From an uncultured Erwinia sp. (GTDB taxonomy: Bacteria; Pseudomonadota; Gammaproteobacteria; Enterobacterales; Enterobacteriaceae), in contig CAMIKG010000014.1 in the NCBI GenBank assembly GCA_946221915.1, forward strand, positions 1 through 64,000: a DNA stretch of 64,000 bases, given 5' to 3'. Both the position numbers and the translations under genes were made by a program. The notes under the pieces are model-generated. The model worked only from the letters and a program-made list of their open reading frames with translations, ran no database searches and was not told the origin of the DNA. Of the stretch, positions 41,761 through 50,527 are shown piece by piece; the stretch's first letter is position 1; each line of letters starts with the position of its first letter.

Positions 41761-42905
41761 AAATAACCAAACTCACCACGTACCGTTTACCTCCGCGTTG
41801 GATGTTCCTGAAAATCGAAACCGATGAAGGGGTAGTCGGCTGGGGCGAGCCGGTGATTGAAGGGCGTGCGCGCACCGTTGAAGCGGCGGTGCATGAGCTG
41901 GGTGAATACCTGATTGGTCAGGACCCGGCGCGCATCAACGACTTGTGGCAGGTGATGTACCGCGCGGGCTTTTACCGCGGCGGCCCGATTCTGATGAGCG
42001 CCATCGCCGGCATCGACCAGGCGCTGTGGGATATCAAAGGCAAAGTGCTGAACGCGCCGGTCTGGCAGCTGATGGGCGGCCTGGTGCGCGACAAAATCAA
42101 AGCCTATAGCTGGGTCGGCGGTGACCGTCCGGCAGAGGTGATCGACGGGATTAAAAAACTGCGCGGCATCGGCTTTGATACCTTCAAGCTCAACGGCTGC
42201 GAAGAGATGGGCGTGATTGATAATTCGCGCGCGGTGGATGCGGCGGTGAACACCGTGGCGCAAATCCGTGAAGCCTTCGGCAATGAGATTGAGTTTGGCC
42301 TCGACTTCCATGGCCGTGTCAGTGCGCCAATGGCTAAGGTGCTGATTAAAGAGCTGGAGCAGTATCGTCCGCTGTTTATTGAAGAACCGGTGCTGGCGGA
42401 ACAGGCGGAGTATTACCCGAAACTGGCGGCGCAGACCCATATTCCGATCGCTGCCGGTGAGCGTATGTTCTCGCGCTTCGAGTTTAAACGCGTACTGGAA
42501 GCCGGTGGCCTGGCGATTCTGCAGCCGGATCTGTCGCACGCGGGCGGTATCACCGAATGCTACAAAATTGCTGGCATGGCGGAAGCCTATGATGTGGCGC
42601 TGGCGCCGCACTGTCCGCTGGGCCCGGTTGCGCTGGCGGCGTGTCTGCACGTGGACTTCGTCTCACGCAATGCGGTGTTCCAGGAGCAGAGCATGGGCAT
42701 CCACTATAACAAGGGCGCGGAACTGCTCGACTTCGTGAAAAACAAAGAAGATTTCAGCATGGAAGGCGGTTTCTTTAAACCGTTGATGAAACCCGGTCTC
42801 GGCGTGGATATCGATGAAGCGAAGGTGATTGAACTCAGTAAGAATGCGCCAGACTGGCGTAACCCGCTGTGGCGACATGCCGACGGCTCGGTGGCTGAGT
42901 GGTAA
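41757..42905 (+). CDS. dgoD: D-galactonate dehydratase
   Basis: Converts D-galactonate to 2-dehydro-3-deoxygalactonate, first step of the pathway. 382-aa enolase-superfamily enzyme; metal-binding acids are in EFGLDFHGR, LFIEEPV and AAGERMFSR, and the catalytic His pair in the D-x-S-H-A-G motif (QPDLSHAGGI) and ALAPHCPLG. Linked to dgoA by ATGA. A 213-bp spacer with stem-loops (for example ATAATTC / GAATTAT near 42987 and 43011) separates it from dgoT. Confidence 0.97.
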   Translation: MKITKLTTYRLPPRWMFLKIETDEGVVGWGEPVIEGRARTVEAAVHELGEYLIGQDPARINDLWQVMYRAGFYRGGPILMSAIAGIDQALWDIKGKVLNAPVWQLMGGLVRDKIKAYSWVGGDRPAEVIDGIKKLRGIGFDTFKLNGCEEMGVIDNSRAVDAAVNTVAQIREAFGNEIEFGLDFHGRVSAPMAKVLIKELEQYRPLFIEEPVLAEQAEYYPKLAAQTHIPIAAGERMFSRFEFKRVLEAGGLAILQPDLSHAGGITECYKIAGMAEAYDVALAPHCPLGPVALAACLHVDFVSRNAVFQEQSMGIHYNKGAELLDFVKNKEDFSMEGGFFKPLMKPGLGVDIDEAKVIELSKNAPDWRNPLWRHADGSVAEW

Positions 42906-43118
42906 TACCCGTCCTGTTTCGCGCAGCAGGCGCGCTGACGGGATGATTCACCCCTGTTGCTGACCTGGGTCTGCGGCAGGGGAGGATAATTCTGGTGCTC
43001 CCTGCGGCCCGAATTATTCAGGGCATTTTTATTTATATAAAACCAATTACACACCCTCTGTAAATTACAGGGCATGGTGAGCGGCTTCGCTATGCCCAAA
43101 ATCTGGGGACAGATTGCG

Positions 43119-44411
43119 ATGGATATTTCAGTGACAACTGCAAAACCAGGGCGTCGTCGTTATCTGACGCTGATTATGATCTTTATTACCGTGGTCATCT
43201 GTTATGTTGACCGCGCTAACCTGGCTGTGGCCTCCGCCCATATCCAGGAAGAGTTTGGCATCACCAAGGCGGAAATGGGCTACGTCTTCTCTGCGTTTGC
43301 CTGGCTGTATACGTTGTGCCAGATCCCAGGCGGCTGGTTCCTTGACCGCGTGGGGTCGCGCCTGACCTACTTTATCGCCATTATGGGCTGGTCAGTGGCG
43401 ACGTTGCTGCAGGGCTTTGCCACCGGGTTAATGTCGCTGATTGGCCTGCGCGCCATCACCGGCATTTTTGAAGCGCCGGCTTTCCCGACCAATAACCGTA
43501 TGGTCACCAGCTGGTTCCCGGAGCATGAACGCGCGTCTGCCGTGGGCTTCTATACCTCCGGCCAGTTTGTCGGTCTGGCGTTCCTGACGCCGCTGCTGAT
43601 CTGGATTCAGGAGCTTCTGAGCTGGCACTGGGTATTTATCGTCACCGGCGGTATCGGCATTATCTGGTCGATTATCTGGATCAAGGTTTATCAACCGCCA
43701 CGCCTGACTAAAGGCATCAGCAAAGCCGAGCTGGATTACATCCGCGATGGCGGTGGTCTGGTGGATGGCGATGCGCCGGTGAAGAAAGAGGCGCGTCAGC
43801 CGCTGACCAAAGCCGACTGGAAGCTGGTGTTCCATCGCAAGCTGGTGGGCGTCTATCTCGGGCAGTTCGCGGTGACCTCGACGCTGTGGTTCTTCCTGAC
43901 CTGGTTCCCGAACTACCTGACGCAGGAAAAAGGCATCACCGCGCTGAAAGCGGGCTTTATGACCACCGTGCCGTTCCTCGCTGCCTTCTTTGGCGTGCTG
44001 CTCTCCGGCTGGCTGGCGGATAAGCTGGTAAAAAAAGGCTATTCGCTGGGCGCGGCGCGTAAAACGCCGATTATCTGTGGCTTGCTGATCTCCACCTGCA
44101 TTATGGGGGCGAACTATACCAACGATCCGGTATGGATTATGACGCTGATGGCGCTGGCCTTCTTCGGTAACGGTTTTGCCTCTATCACCTGGTCACTGGT
44201 GTCGTCGCTGGCGCCGATGCGGCTGATTGGCTTAACCGGCGGGGTGTTTAACTTCGTCGGCGGGCTGGGCGGTATCACCGTGCCGCTGGTGATTGGCTAT
44301 CTGGCGCAGGATTATGGCTTTGGCCCGGCGCTGGTCTATATCTCTGCCGTGGCGCTGATGGGGGCGCTCTCTTACATCCTGCTGGTCGGCGATGTGAAAC
44401 GAGTAGGCTAA
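43119..44411 (+). CDS. dgoT: D-galactonate:H+ symporter
   Basis: 430-aa MFS anion:cation symporter that imports D-galactonate. 12 helices. The helix-1 motif CYVDRANLAVASAHIQEEFGI and the galactonate-site region are nearly identical in pattern to E. coli DgoT. Start chosen at ATG 43119 with GGGGA 9 nt upstream; the longer frame from 43074 adds 15 unlikely residues. Last gene of the operon, followed by a strong terminator that reaches the yidR start. Confidence 0.96.
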   Translation: MDISVTTAKPGRRRYLTLIMIFITVVICYVDRANLAVASAHIQEEFGITKAEMGYVFSAFAWLYTLCQIPGGWFLDRVGSRLTYFIAIMGWSVATLLQGFATGLMSLIGLRAITGIFEAPAFPTNNRMVTSWFPEHERASAVGFYTSGQFVGLAFLTPLLIWIQELLSWHWVFIVTGGIGIIWSIIWIKVYQPPRLTKGISKAELDYIRDGGGLVDGDAPVKKEARQPLTKADWKLVFHRKLVGVYLGQFAVTSTLWFFLTWFPNYLTQEKGITALKAGFMTTVPFLAAFFGVLLSGWLADKLVKKGYSLGAARKTPIICGLLISTCIMGANYTNDPVWIMTLMALAFFGNGFASITWSLVSSLAPMRLIGLTGGVFNFVGGLGGITVPLVIGYLAQDYGFGPALVYISAVALMGALSYILLVGDVKRVG

Positions 44412-44427
44412 TTTCCAGCGATGCTAT

Positions 44428-44461
44428 ACCCTGATGCAAACGCCGTGCATCAGGGTCTTTT
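44428..44461 (+). terminator. dgo operon terminator overlapping the yidR leader
   Basis: 11-bp perfect stem ACCCTGATGCA / TGCATCAGGGT (44428-44438 with 44446-44456) and CTTTTC. The right arm contains CAGGG, the only SD-like sequence for yidR, whose ATG is at 44463. Confidence 0.85.
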
Positions 44462-44462
44462 C

Positions 44463-45725
44463 ATGAAACAAATCACGTTCGCTCCCCGCAATCATCAGCT
44501 CACCAATATCAATATCTGGACGGCAGACAGCCAGTGGCTGGTTTATGACGTGCGCCCGTCCGGCGCCTCCTTCACCGGTCTGACCATCGAGCGGGTGAAT
44601 GTGGTCACGGGAGTGACGGAAGTGCTGTATACCGCCAGCCAGGGGGCGCATGTTGGCGTGGTGACCGCCAGCCCGGATATGCCGCCGCGCTATGTGTGTA
44701 TCCATGGCCCGGAAAACCCGGACAGCAGCTGGCAGTACGATTTCCATCACCGTCGCGGCGTGATTGTGCAGAACGGCGTGGCGGAAAACCTTGATGCCTG
44801 TGATATCACGCCGCCGTTTACTCCCGGCGCGCTGCGCGGCGGCTCCCACGTGCATGTGTTCAGCCCTGATGGTTCGCGCCTGAGCTTTACCTATAACGAC
44901 CATGTGATGCATGAGTGGGATCAGGCTGAAGATCTGCGCAACGTTGGCGTTGCCGTGCCACTGCATGCCGTCTGCCCGCCGAAACAGCATCCGCGTGAAT
45001 ATGATGGCAGCCATTTCTGTGTGCTGGTCAGCCAGACCACGGCCATGCCTGTGCCCGGCAGCGATGAGATCAACCGCGCTTACGAAGAGGGTTGGGTGGG
45101 TAATCAAGGCTATCGCAAGCCGGACGGAAGCTGGCAGCGCTGGGCGCTGGCCTTTATTGGCGATACTTTGAGTGAGAATGGCGAGAAATTGTCAGAAGTC
45201 TTCATTGTCGACCTGCCGGAAAAACTGCGCGATTACGCCCAGGAAGGCGACCAGCCGCTGGCGGGCAGTGAGACCCGCTTGCCTGCGCCGCCGCACGGTG
45301 TGCAACAGCGGCGGCTAACGTTCACGGCGAACCGGCGCTTTCCCGGCCTGGTCAATCAGCCGCGCCACTGGCTGCGCGCCTCGCCGGACGGCAGTGCCAT
45401 CGCGTTTCTGATGAAGGACGATCACGGTATTATTCAGCTGTGGACCCTTTCGCCCAATGGCGGAGAACCACGGCAAATTACCCGCAGCGACAGTGATATC
45501 CAGTCCGCTTTTAGCTGGCATCCTGCGGGTCAGGCGCTGGCGTTTATCTGTGATAACAGCGTGATGCTGTGTGATGTCGCCAGCGGCAGACTGCGGCGCT
45601 TAACTGCACGAACGCAGGTGGCGCCGAGCGGCGATGCGGTGGTGATTTCCCCTGACGGACTGCAGGTTGCGTACATGCGCGATATCGACGGCTATCGCCA
45701 GATCTTTACGGCTGCGCTGAATTAA
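44463..45725 (+). CDS. yidR: DUF3748 protein YidR
   Basis: 420 aa, homologous to E. coli YidR, function not established. It looks like a TolB-type beta-propeller: repeated segments such as FSPDGSRLSFTYND, ASPDGSAIAFLMKDD and ISPDGLQVAYMRD are spaced along the chain. No signal peptide is evident. The family-like start is MKQITFAPRNHQLTN at 44463; the frame opens earlier at 44421 inside the dgo terminator. It carries the short segment GYRKPDGSWQRW not recalled in the E. coli protein. Convergent with yidQ, overlapping 20 nt. Confidence 0.88.
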   Translation: MKQITFAPRNHQLTNINIWTADSQWLVYDVRPSGASFTGLTIERVNVVTGVTEVLYTASQGAHVGVVTASPDMPPRYVCIHGPENPDSSWQYDFHHRRGVIVQNGVAENLDACDITPPFTPGALRGGSHVHVFSPDGSRLSFTYNDHVMHEWDQAEDLRNVGVAVPLHAVCPPKQHPREYDGSHFCVLVSQTTAMPVPGSDEINRAYEEGWVGNQGYRKPDGSWQRWALAFIGDTLSENGEKLSEVFIVDLPEKLRDYAQEGDQPLAGSETRLPAPPHGVQQRRLTFTANRRFPGLVNQPRHWLRASPDGSAIAFLMKDDHGIIQLWTLSPNGGEPRQITRSDSDIQSAFSWHPAGQALAFICDNSVMLCDVASGRLRRLTARTQVAPSGDAVVISPDGLQVAYMRDIDGYRQIFTAALN

Positions 45726-46077
45726 CCGCCAGCGGCTCGGCGCTGTGCATCGTGTCAAAAGGGCGCGATGCGGCTTCACTCTGGCGTACGCGTTCGCGCG
45801 GTGAATCTGGCGCGGTATCCGCACCGGCGCGCCAGTAATCCCACGGCAGCAGAATGGTGTCCATCACGGCGGAGAAAGGCAGATCAATTGCGGCCAGTGG
45901 TTTCATCACCCAGTTGCTTTGATCGTCGGTGATAATGGCGGCACTGGCACGGGTGCCGGGGTAATACCCCTGACTCGGACCGGTATGGGACATCACGCTG
46001 GAGCAGCCAGACGCGCTCGCCAGCGCGCAGCAGGCAAATAAACCGGCAACACGGTAAGTCTTCAATGCTTTCATCAT
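45706..46077 (-). CDS. yidQ: YidQ family lipoprotein (DUF1375)
   Basis: 123-aa predicted lipoprotein. Start at the ATG pair 46077/46074 with AAGGAA just upstream; the longer frame to 46203 adds 42 non-family residues. The signal peptide YRVAGLFACCALASASGC ends in a lipobox-like ASGC. The core VMSHTGPSQGYYPGTRASA and LPFSAVMDTILLPWDYW is the DUF1375 signature. Function unknown; linked to yidR and ibpA as in E. coli. Confidence 0.88.
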   Translation of the reverse strand: MMKALKTYRVAGLFACCALASASGCSSVMSHTGPSQGYYPGTRASAAIITDDQSNWVMKPLAAIDLPFSAVMDTILLPWDYWRAGADTAPDSPRERVRQSEAASRPFDTMHSAEPLAVNSAQP

Positions 46078-46239
46078 CTTATTCCTTTCAGTCAAGGTCA
46101 TCGCCTGGCTGAGCTTATTCGTCGCTGGACTGGGAGATTTCCCGGTTACTCTGCGGTAACTGCTACCCGAACGCCGATGGGTTTCCTGCTGAGTGTAAGA
46201 CATTCACAGCAGGATGGATAAAAAAATTACATTTCGGCT

Positions 46240-46265
46240 CTTGAAAGTATCGGCACCATCCCCAT
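46240..46265 (+). promoter_or_regulatory. Sigma-32 heat-shock promoter of ibpA
   Basis: CTTGAA (46240-46245), a 14-bp spacer and CCCCAT (46260-46265, followed by TTTT) match the RpoH promoter pattern closely. Transcription would begin near 46272, leaving a leader of roughly 107 nt. The rest of the 301-bp gap 46078-46378 shows no gene. Confidence 0.88.
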
Positions 46266-46271
46266 TTTTAT

Positions 46272-46378
46272 ATCAGGTCAGAAAGCATACGCCGACAGGG
46301 TGTGACATTGCTGACCAGCAACCTGTCCATTGGGGAAGGTTGTGTTAATTACTCGCTGAAAATCAGGAGCTATTTACT
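46272..46378 (+). promoter_or_regulatory. ROSE-type RNA thermometer in the ibpA leader
   Basis: CTCGCTG (46352-46358) can pair with CAGGAG (46364-46369), the ibpA Shine-Dalgarno, leaving one bulged G; the UCGCU anti-SD with a bulged G is the hallmark of ROSE thermometers. Heat would melt the pairing. Structure was read by eye. Confidence 0.75.
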
Positions 46379-46795
46379 ATGCGTAACTTTGATCTCTCTC
46401 CGCTGTATCGTTCATCCATTGGTTTTGACCGTCTGATTAACCTGCTGGAATCCGGCCAGAACCAGAGCAACGGTGGTTACCCTCCTTATAATGTGGAGCT
46501 GGTGGCGGAAAATCATTACCGAATTACCATTGCCGTGGCGGGTTTTGCTCAGAATGAGCTTGAAATTACCTCTCACGACAATCTGCTGGTGGTGCGTGGC
46601 GCCCACCCTGAAGAGCAAGCCGAGCGTCAGTACCTGTATCAGGGCATCGCCGAGCGCAACTTTGAACGCAAATTCCAGCTGGCCGAGCATGTGCATGTGC
46701 GCGATGCGCGCTTAGAGAACGGCCTGCTGTATATCGACCTGGAACGCGTCGTGCCAGAAGCGATGAAACCACGCCGTATCGAAATCCTTAACTAA
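46379..46795 (+). CDS. ibpA: Small heat shock protein IbpA
   Basis: 138-aa ATP-independent holdase that binds aggregating proteins for later DnaK/ClpB rescue. Alpha-crystallin domain about 35-125 (YNVELVAENHYRITIAVAGF through ENGLLYIDLERV) and the C-terminal I-E-I motif (RRIEILN) needed for oligomer contacts. The N-terminus MRNFDLSPLYRSSIGFDRL is IbpA-type. No ibpB follows, unlike E. coli; the next gene is on the other strand. This single-sHSP state is known in Erwiniaceae. Confidence 0.97.
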   Translation: MRNFDLSPLYRSSIGFDRLINLLESGQNQSNGGYPPYNVELVAENHYRITIAVAGFAQNELEITSHDNLLVVRGAHPEEQAERQYLYQGIAERNFERKFQLAEHVHVRDARLENGLLYIDLERVVPEAMKPRRIEILN

Positions 46796-46807
46796 CGGCG
46801 ACACTCC

Positions 46808-46831
46808 CGGGGTCAGCATCTGCTGGCCCCG
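46808..46831 (+). terminator. ibpA terminator
   Basis: 11-bp stem CGGGGTCAGCA / TGCTGGCCCCG with one G-T pair, followed by TTCTGTT. Lies between ibpA and the convergent eamA and may serve both. Confidence 0.65.
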
Positions 46832-46836
46832 TTCTG

Positions 46837-47751
46837 TTATTGCACCTGCCGTTTATTCTGACGCAATGACGTCAGTAAACCGCCAAACACATTCAGCAGC
46901 AATCCGGCAATAATAATCGCCGCGCCGGTCAGCTGCAGCAGCGACAGCCTTTCCCCCAGCAGCAATGCAGCACTCAATATCCCCACCACCGGCACCAGCA
47001 GCGTCAGCGGCGCAACACGCCAGGTCTCATAACGTTTCAGCAAGTTTCCCCAGATGGCATAGCCTAAAACAGTGGCGATAAACGCCAGATAAATCAGCGC
47101 CATTATCGTCACTGGCGTGATATTTATCAGGCTCGACACCATCGTGGACGCACCTTCAAACAGCCAGGAACAGAGGAAAAAAGGCACCACCGGGATCAGT
47201 GCGCTCCACACCACCAGCGACATCACCGGCACCGGATAGCGTCGCATAATCACTTTATTGCTGATATTGCCCAGCGCCCAGGAGAAGGCGGCGCCCAGCG
47301 TCAGCAGCAGGGTAATCAGTGTGATACCGCCCGCACTCTGATTCTCCATGCCCGCTTCCGCCAGCAGCAGCATCCCCAGCGCAGCGATCACCACGCCAGC
47401 GATATGGTGCCAGCGCAATTGCTCACTCAGCAGCAGAGCGCCCAGCAGAATGGTGAAGAAGGCCTGCGCCTGCAGTACCAGCGAAGCAATCCCGGCAGGC
47501 ATGCCCAGCTTGATGGCGAGAAACAGAAAGGCGAACTGACCAAAACTGATGGTCATGCCGTACACCGCCAGCCAGCGCAGCGGGATTTTAGGTGGTTTGA
47601 TAAACAAGATGGCGGGCAGCGCCACCAGGGCGAAGCGTAAACCGGCCAGCAAAAAGGGTGGCATATCGTGCAGGCCCACTTTAATCACCACAAAATTCAC
47701 TCCCCAGGCGATCACCACACAGAGAGCCAGCAACATATCTTTGAGCGACAT
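46837..47751 (-). CDS. eamA: EamA family amino-acid metabolite exporter
   Basis: 304-aa DMT exporter with ten predicted helices in two EamA repeats; closely patterned on E. coli EamA (YdeD), which exports cysteine and O-acetylserine (WGVNFVVIKVGLHDMPP, GMPAGIASLVLQAQAFF, RYETWRVAPLTLLVPVVG). Start at 47751 with AAGGAAAA upstream; the frame extends to 47802 without support. It lies 106 nt after a 2OG-Fe(II) oxygenase gene on the same strand, so here it may export that enzyme's product. Confidence 0.88.
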   Translation of the reverse strand: MSLKDMLLALCVVIAWGVNFVVIKVGLHDMPPFLLAGLRFALVALPAILFIKPPKIPLRWLAVYGMTISFGQFAFLFLAIKLGMPAGIASLVLQAQAFFTILLGALLLSEQLRWHHIAGVVIAALGMLLLAEAGMENQSAGGITLITLLLTLGAAFSWALGNISNKVIMRRYPVPVMSLVVWSALIPVVPFFLCSWLFEGASTMVSSLINITPVTIMALIYLAFIATVLGYAIWGNLLKRYETWRVAPLTLLVPVVGILSAALLLGERLSLLQLTGAAIIIAGLLLNVFGGLLTSLRQNKRQVQ

Positions 47752-47857
47752 AGCATTTTCCTTAATTTGGGCGACAAAATGCCGCCAGCGAATGGACGGC
47801 ATGGCTGCCGCCCCTGCGCCAGCAGAAGGCCATGAATGGCTTCCGCTTAGCTAATAG

Positions 47858-48658
47858 CTAACTCCAGGCAATCGCGTGCTTCATCTTTTTGTCGGTTAAA
47901 CCGAAGAAGAAGTCCATCGTGATATGGGTATCGCCGGAGACCCGGCCGGTTTCGTGGTAATAAGCCGGATTGAACAGATAGATATCACCGCAGCGCGGGC
48001 TGAATTCGCAGGTCTCGTAGTGCTGCACCACCGCACCCTGATAGCCCGGCTCGTCCGGCGTTTTGAAGCGCTCGTCTTCCGCCTGCCATTTTTTGTTATA
48101 GATACGCAGTGCACCGCTGCTGTCGCCCGTCTGCAGGCATACTACGCAACTGAGCTGATGCAGAATCTGGCTGACCGCCAGGCCGCTGCTGGCAGCGTCG
48201 CGCGTGATATCGTGGTGATGCAACGGTTGAGCGACGCCCGCGCTGTGGAGACGTACAATCGCGGCAGAATAGGGACCAAGCTCGGGTTCCTGCGCCGTTT
48301 GCAGGCTCTCCAGCTTGAGCACTTTCTTTACCCAGCCGTAAACCTGTTCACGCAGCGTCAGCAGGGTATCCGGCAGCATGGGCTGGATATCGCGCAGCTC
48401 GGTGAAGTAGTTTTCCGGTACAGAGGTGTATTTTGCCAGGCAGGCGCCAAGGGTGGTTAATGTGTCAGGACAGGGATACGTGAGCGCTATTTTTTGCCGG
48501 CACTGCATCACATCTTTTACCACCGCAGTGGTGGCCGGTGGCGTCAGAAAGCCTCGCAGCACCAGCAGGGGCACACGTGCTGTAACAATGTCGTCAAGCC
48601 ATGTGTTATCCACAAACATGCAGGGATTGATAACGCGAATCTGATTAAAAATGGCCAT
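47858..48658 (-). CDS. 2-oxoglutarate/Fe(II)-dependent oxygenase, probable hydroxylase
   Basis: 266 aa. The metal triad is visible: His148-x-Asp150 (LHHHDIT) and distal His235 (FNPAYYHETGRV). The segment LRIYNKKWQAEDE and the core CGDIYLFNPAYYH resemble stand-alone hydroxylases/halogenases of the WelO5 type, but Asp150 is kept, which favours hydroxylation; halogenases lose this acid. Start at 48658 rests on GGAG 6 nt upstream; the frame runs on to 48844 through the divergent promoter. With EamA downstream and a MocR regulator divergent, an amino acid or amine substrate is inferred. Confidence 0.8.
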   Translation of the reverse strand: MAIFNQIRVINPCMFVDNTWLDDIVTARVPLLVLRGFLTPPATTAVVKDVMQCRQKIALTYPCPDTLTTLGACLAKYTSVPENYFTELRDIQPMLPDTLLTLREQVYGWVKKVLKLESLQTAQEPELGPYSAAIVRLHSAGVAQPLHHHDITRDAASSGLAVSQILHQLSCVVCLQTGDSSGALRIYNKKWQAEDERFKTPDEPGYQGAVVQHYETCEFSPRCGDIYLFNPAYYHETGRVSGDTHITMDFFFGLTDKKMKHAIAWS

Positions 48659-48953
48659 GATTGACTCCGCAAAAGTGAATCCATGAAGCTCATGATTGTT
48701 CATTCGACGCCAGCCAGACACTACCTCACCGCTCTCCCACTGTACAAGGGGTGAACGGAGTCTATTTAAAAAGTAGCGCATCGCGTACCAGCTGTAAGTA
48801 ACATGATAGCCTGGCATGACGTGTTCAGGAGTTTGCGTAATCATGTGATGTCATCGGTCCCATGGCCTGCGGAAGTCGGCCTCTTTAGCGTCAAATTAAA
48901 CGCAAACTAGTCTTACTTAAATGCACAGATCCGAACGATATGGGGTGGAACAG

Positions 48954-50390
48954 ATGGCGGTTGCCGGAGCAGATAAGGAAAACCAGGGAAGCCGTTACCG
49001 TCAGATTGCCGGGCAAATCAAGCAGGCGATAGATGACGGCACGTTACCGCCTGATACGCGTTTGCCATCGGTGCGAACGCTGGCGGCTCAGTACCGGGTC
49101 AGCATCACCACTGCCCTGAAAACCCTGCGCTCGCTGGAAGATGACCACTATGCCGTCGCCAGGCCAAAGTCCGGTTTTTTTGTCGCCTCATCATGCCGCG
49201 CGTTGCGGGGGGGTGATCCATCTCGCGCGATTGCGCCGCTCGATGAGCAGACGGCGCTGCATCTGGCGATGGTGGGCACGGATTGTCGGGTGCGTCTTGA
49301 CCTGGCAAACGGCGCGAGGTCGCTGTATCCGGTGAAAAAGATCGGTTTGCTGATGCGTCAGCTGGGTTACAGCAAGCCGTTTTTACTCGGCGATACGGTT
49401 AAAGGGACCGGCTATGCACCGCTGAAAGCGGAAATAGCGCGCCGCGCGATCGATTATGGCTGCAATATCAACCCGGATGATATTTTAATTACCAATGGCT
49501 GTATTGAAGCGATTTCGCTCTCATTACGCGCGACACTCAAGGCCGGTGATGTGGTGGCCGTCGAGTCACCCTGTTATTTCGTGTTGTTGCAAATGCTGCA
49601 TAATTTGGGGCTGCGCGTGATTGAGGTGGAAAATGGCCCTGAAGGTTATGTCTGCGTAGAGAAGCTAACGGCGCTGTTTCAGCGTAAAGCCGTACAGGCA
49701 TTTGTCACGCTGGCCAATATTAATAATCCATCGGGAAAGAGTATTCCCGATCAGCAGAAAGCTTTTATTGCGCGCCAGGCTGATGAGCACCAGGTAATTA
49801 TTATCGAGGACGATATCTTTGGCGATACCGCTTTTGGCGATAGCCGTCCGTTCCCGATGCGCGCTTTCAGTCCTAATGTCATTTTATGCAGCAGTTTTTC
49901 GAAAACGGTAGCGCCGGGCATTCGTATTGGCTGGGTGCATAGCAGCCACTACATGCGCAACATCGCTTCGCTAAAATATACCTCGACAATGGGTACGTCG
50001 ATATTACCGCAGGCGGCGATCGCTGAGTTGCTGCGCAGTGGCGGTTATGATGCCCATTTACGCAAGCTGCGGCGCGAACTGGCCAGCCAGATTCGCCAGA
50101 TGCGTGCGGCGGTACTGCGCTATTTCCCGCCGGGCACCCGCGTATCTGATCCGCAAGGCGGTTATGTGCTGTGGGTGGAGATGCCGCGCCAGGCGCTGAA
50201 TGTTCGCACGCTGTTTATTCAGGCGCGTAATGCCGGGATTGGTATCGCGCCGGGGCATATTTTTGCCACCGATGAGCGTTACGATCACTGCTTCCGTCTT
50301 AACGCCGGATTTGGCTGGAATAATGAAGTCGAACAGGCGATTGAACTGCTTGGGCAGTGGTGTGCGCAGTCAATGGTGGATGCGTCCTGA
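48954..50390 (+). CDS. MocR-type regulator (GntR winged helix fused to PLP aminotransferase fold)
   Basis: 478 aa. N-terminal winged helix about 12-78 (GSRYRQIAGQIKQAIDDGTLPPDTRLPSVRTLAAQYRVS) joined to a fold-type I aminotransferase domain with the PLP lysine Lys317 in SSFSKTVAPGIRIGW and NINNPSG. MocR proteins usually sense a PLP-reactive amino compound and control a neighbouring gene. It is divergent from the oxygenase-eamA pair, its likely target. ATG 48954 has GGTGGA 6 nt upstream; ATG 48921 is an alternative. Confidence 0.88.
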   Translation: MAVAGADKENQGSRYRQIAGQIKQAIDDGTLPPDTRLPSVRTLAAQYRVSITTALKTLRSLEDDHYAVARPKSGFFVASSCRALRGGDPSRAIAPLDEQTALHLAMVGTDCRVRLDLANGARSLYPVKKIGLLMRQLGYSKPFLLGDTVKGTGYAPLKAEIARRAIDYGCNINPDDILITNGCIEAISLSLRATLKAGDVVAVESPCYFVLLQMLHNLGLRVIEVENGPEGYVCVEKLTALFQRKAVQAFVTLANINNPSGKSIPDQQKAFIARQADEHQVIIIEDDIFGDTAFGDSRPFPMRAFSPNVILCSSFSKTVAPGIRIGWVHSSHYMRNIASLKYTSTMGTSILPQAAIAELLRSGGYDAHLRKLRRELASQIRQMRAAVLRYFPPGTRVSDPQGGYVLWVEMPRQALNVRTLFIQARNAGIGIAPGHIFATDERYDHCFRLNAGFGWNNEVEQAIELLGQWCAQSMVDAS

Positions 50391-50467
50391 TCCCTGGCTC
50401 CCTTCGCCATGAAATGGGTCGAACCGGTGAGCAGCAGCAATAATCAGGTCAGGCGGGGATCGATAAC

Positions 50468-50521
50468 GGCTGGTATGAACCAGCCAGCTTAGCGCCCTCC
50501 CGCCAGGGGCGGGGAGGGCGC
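50468..50521. terminator. Two stem-loops between convergent MocR gene and avtA
   Basis: GGCTGGT / ACCAGCC (50468-50485) and a strong 10-bp stem GCGCCCTCCC / GGGAGGGCGC (50492-50501 with 50512-50521) fill the spacer just past the avtA stop. Neither has a clear T-run. Confidence 0.55.
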
Positions 50522-50527
50522 CACAGG

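Noticed and set aside
48659..48844. N-terminal extension of the 2OG oxygenase
   Set aside because: In frame, but the GGAG-supported ATG at 48658 is better placed, and the extension would cover the divergent promoter region.
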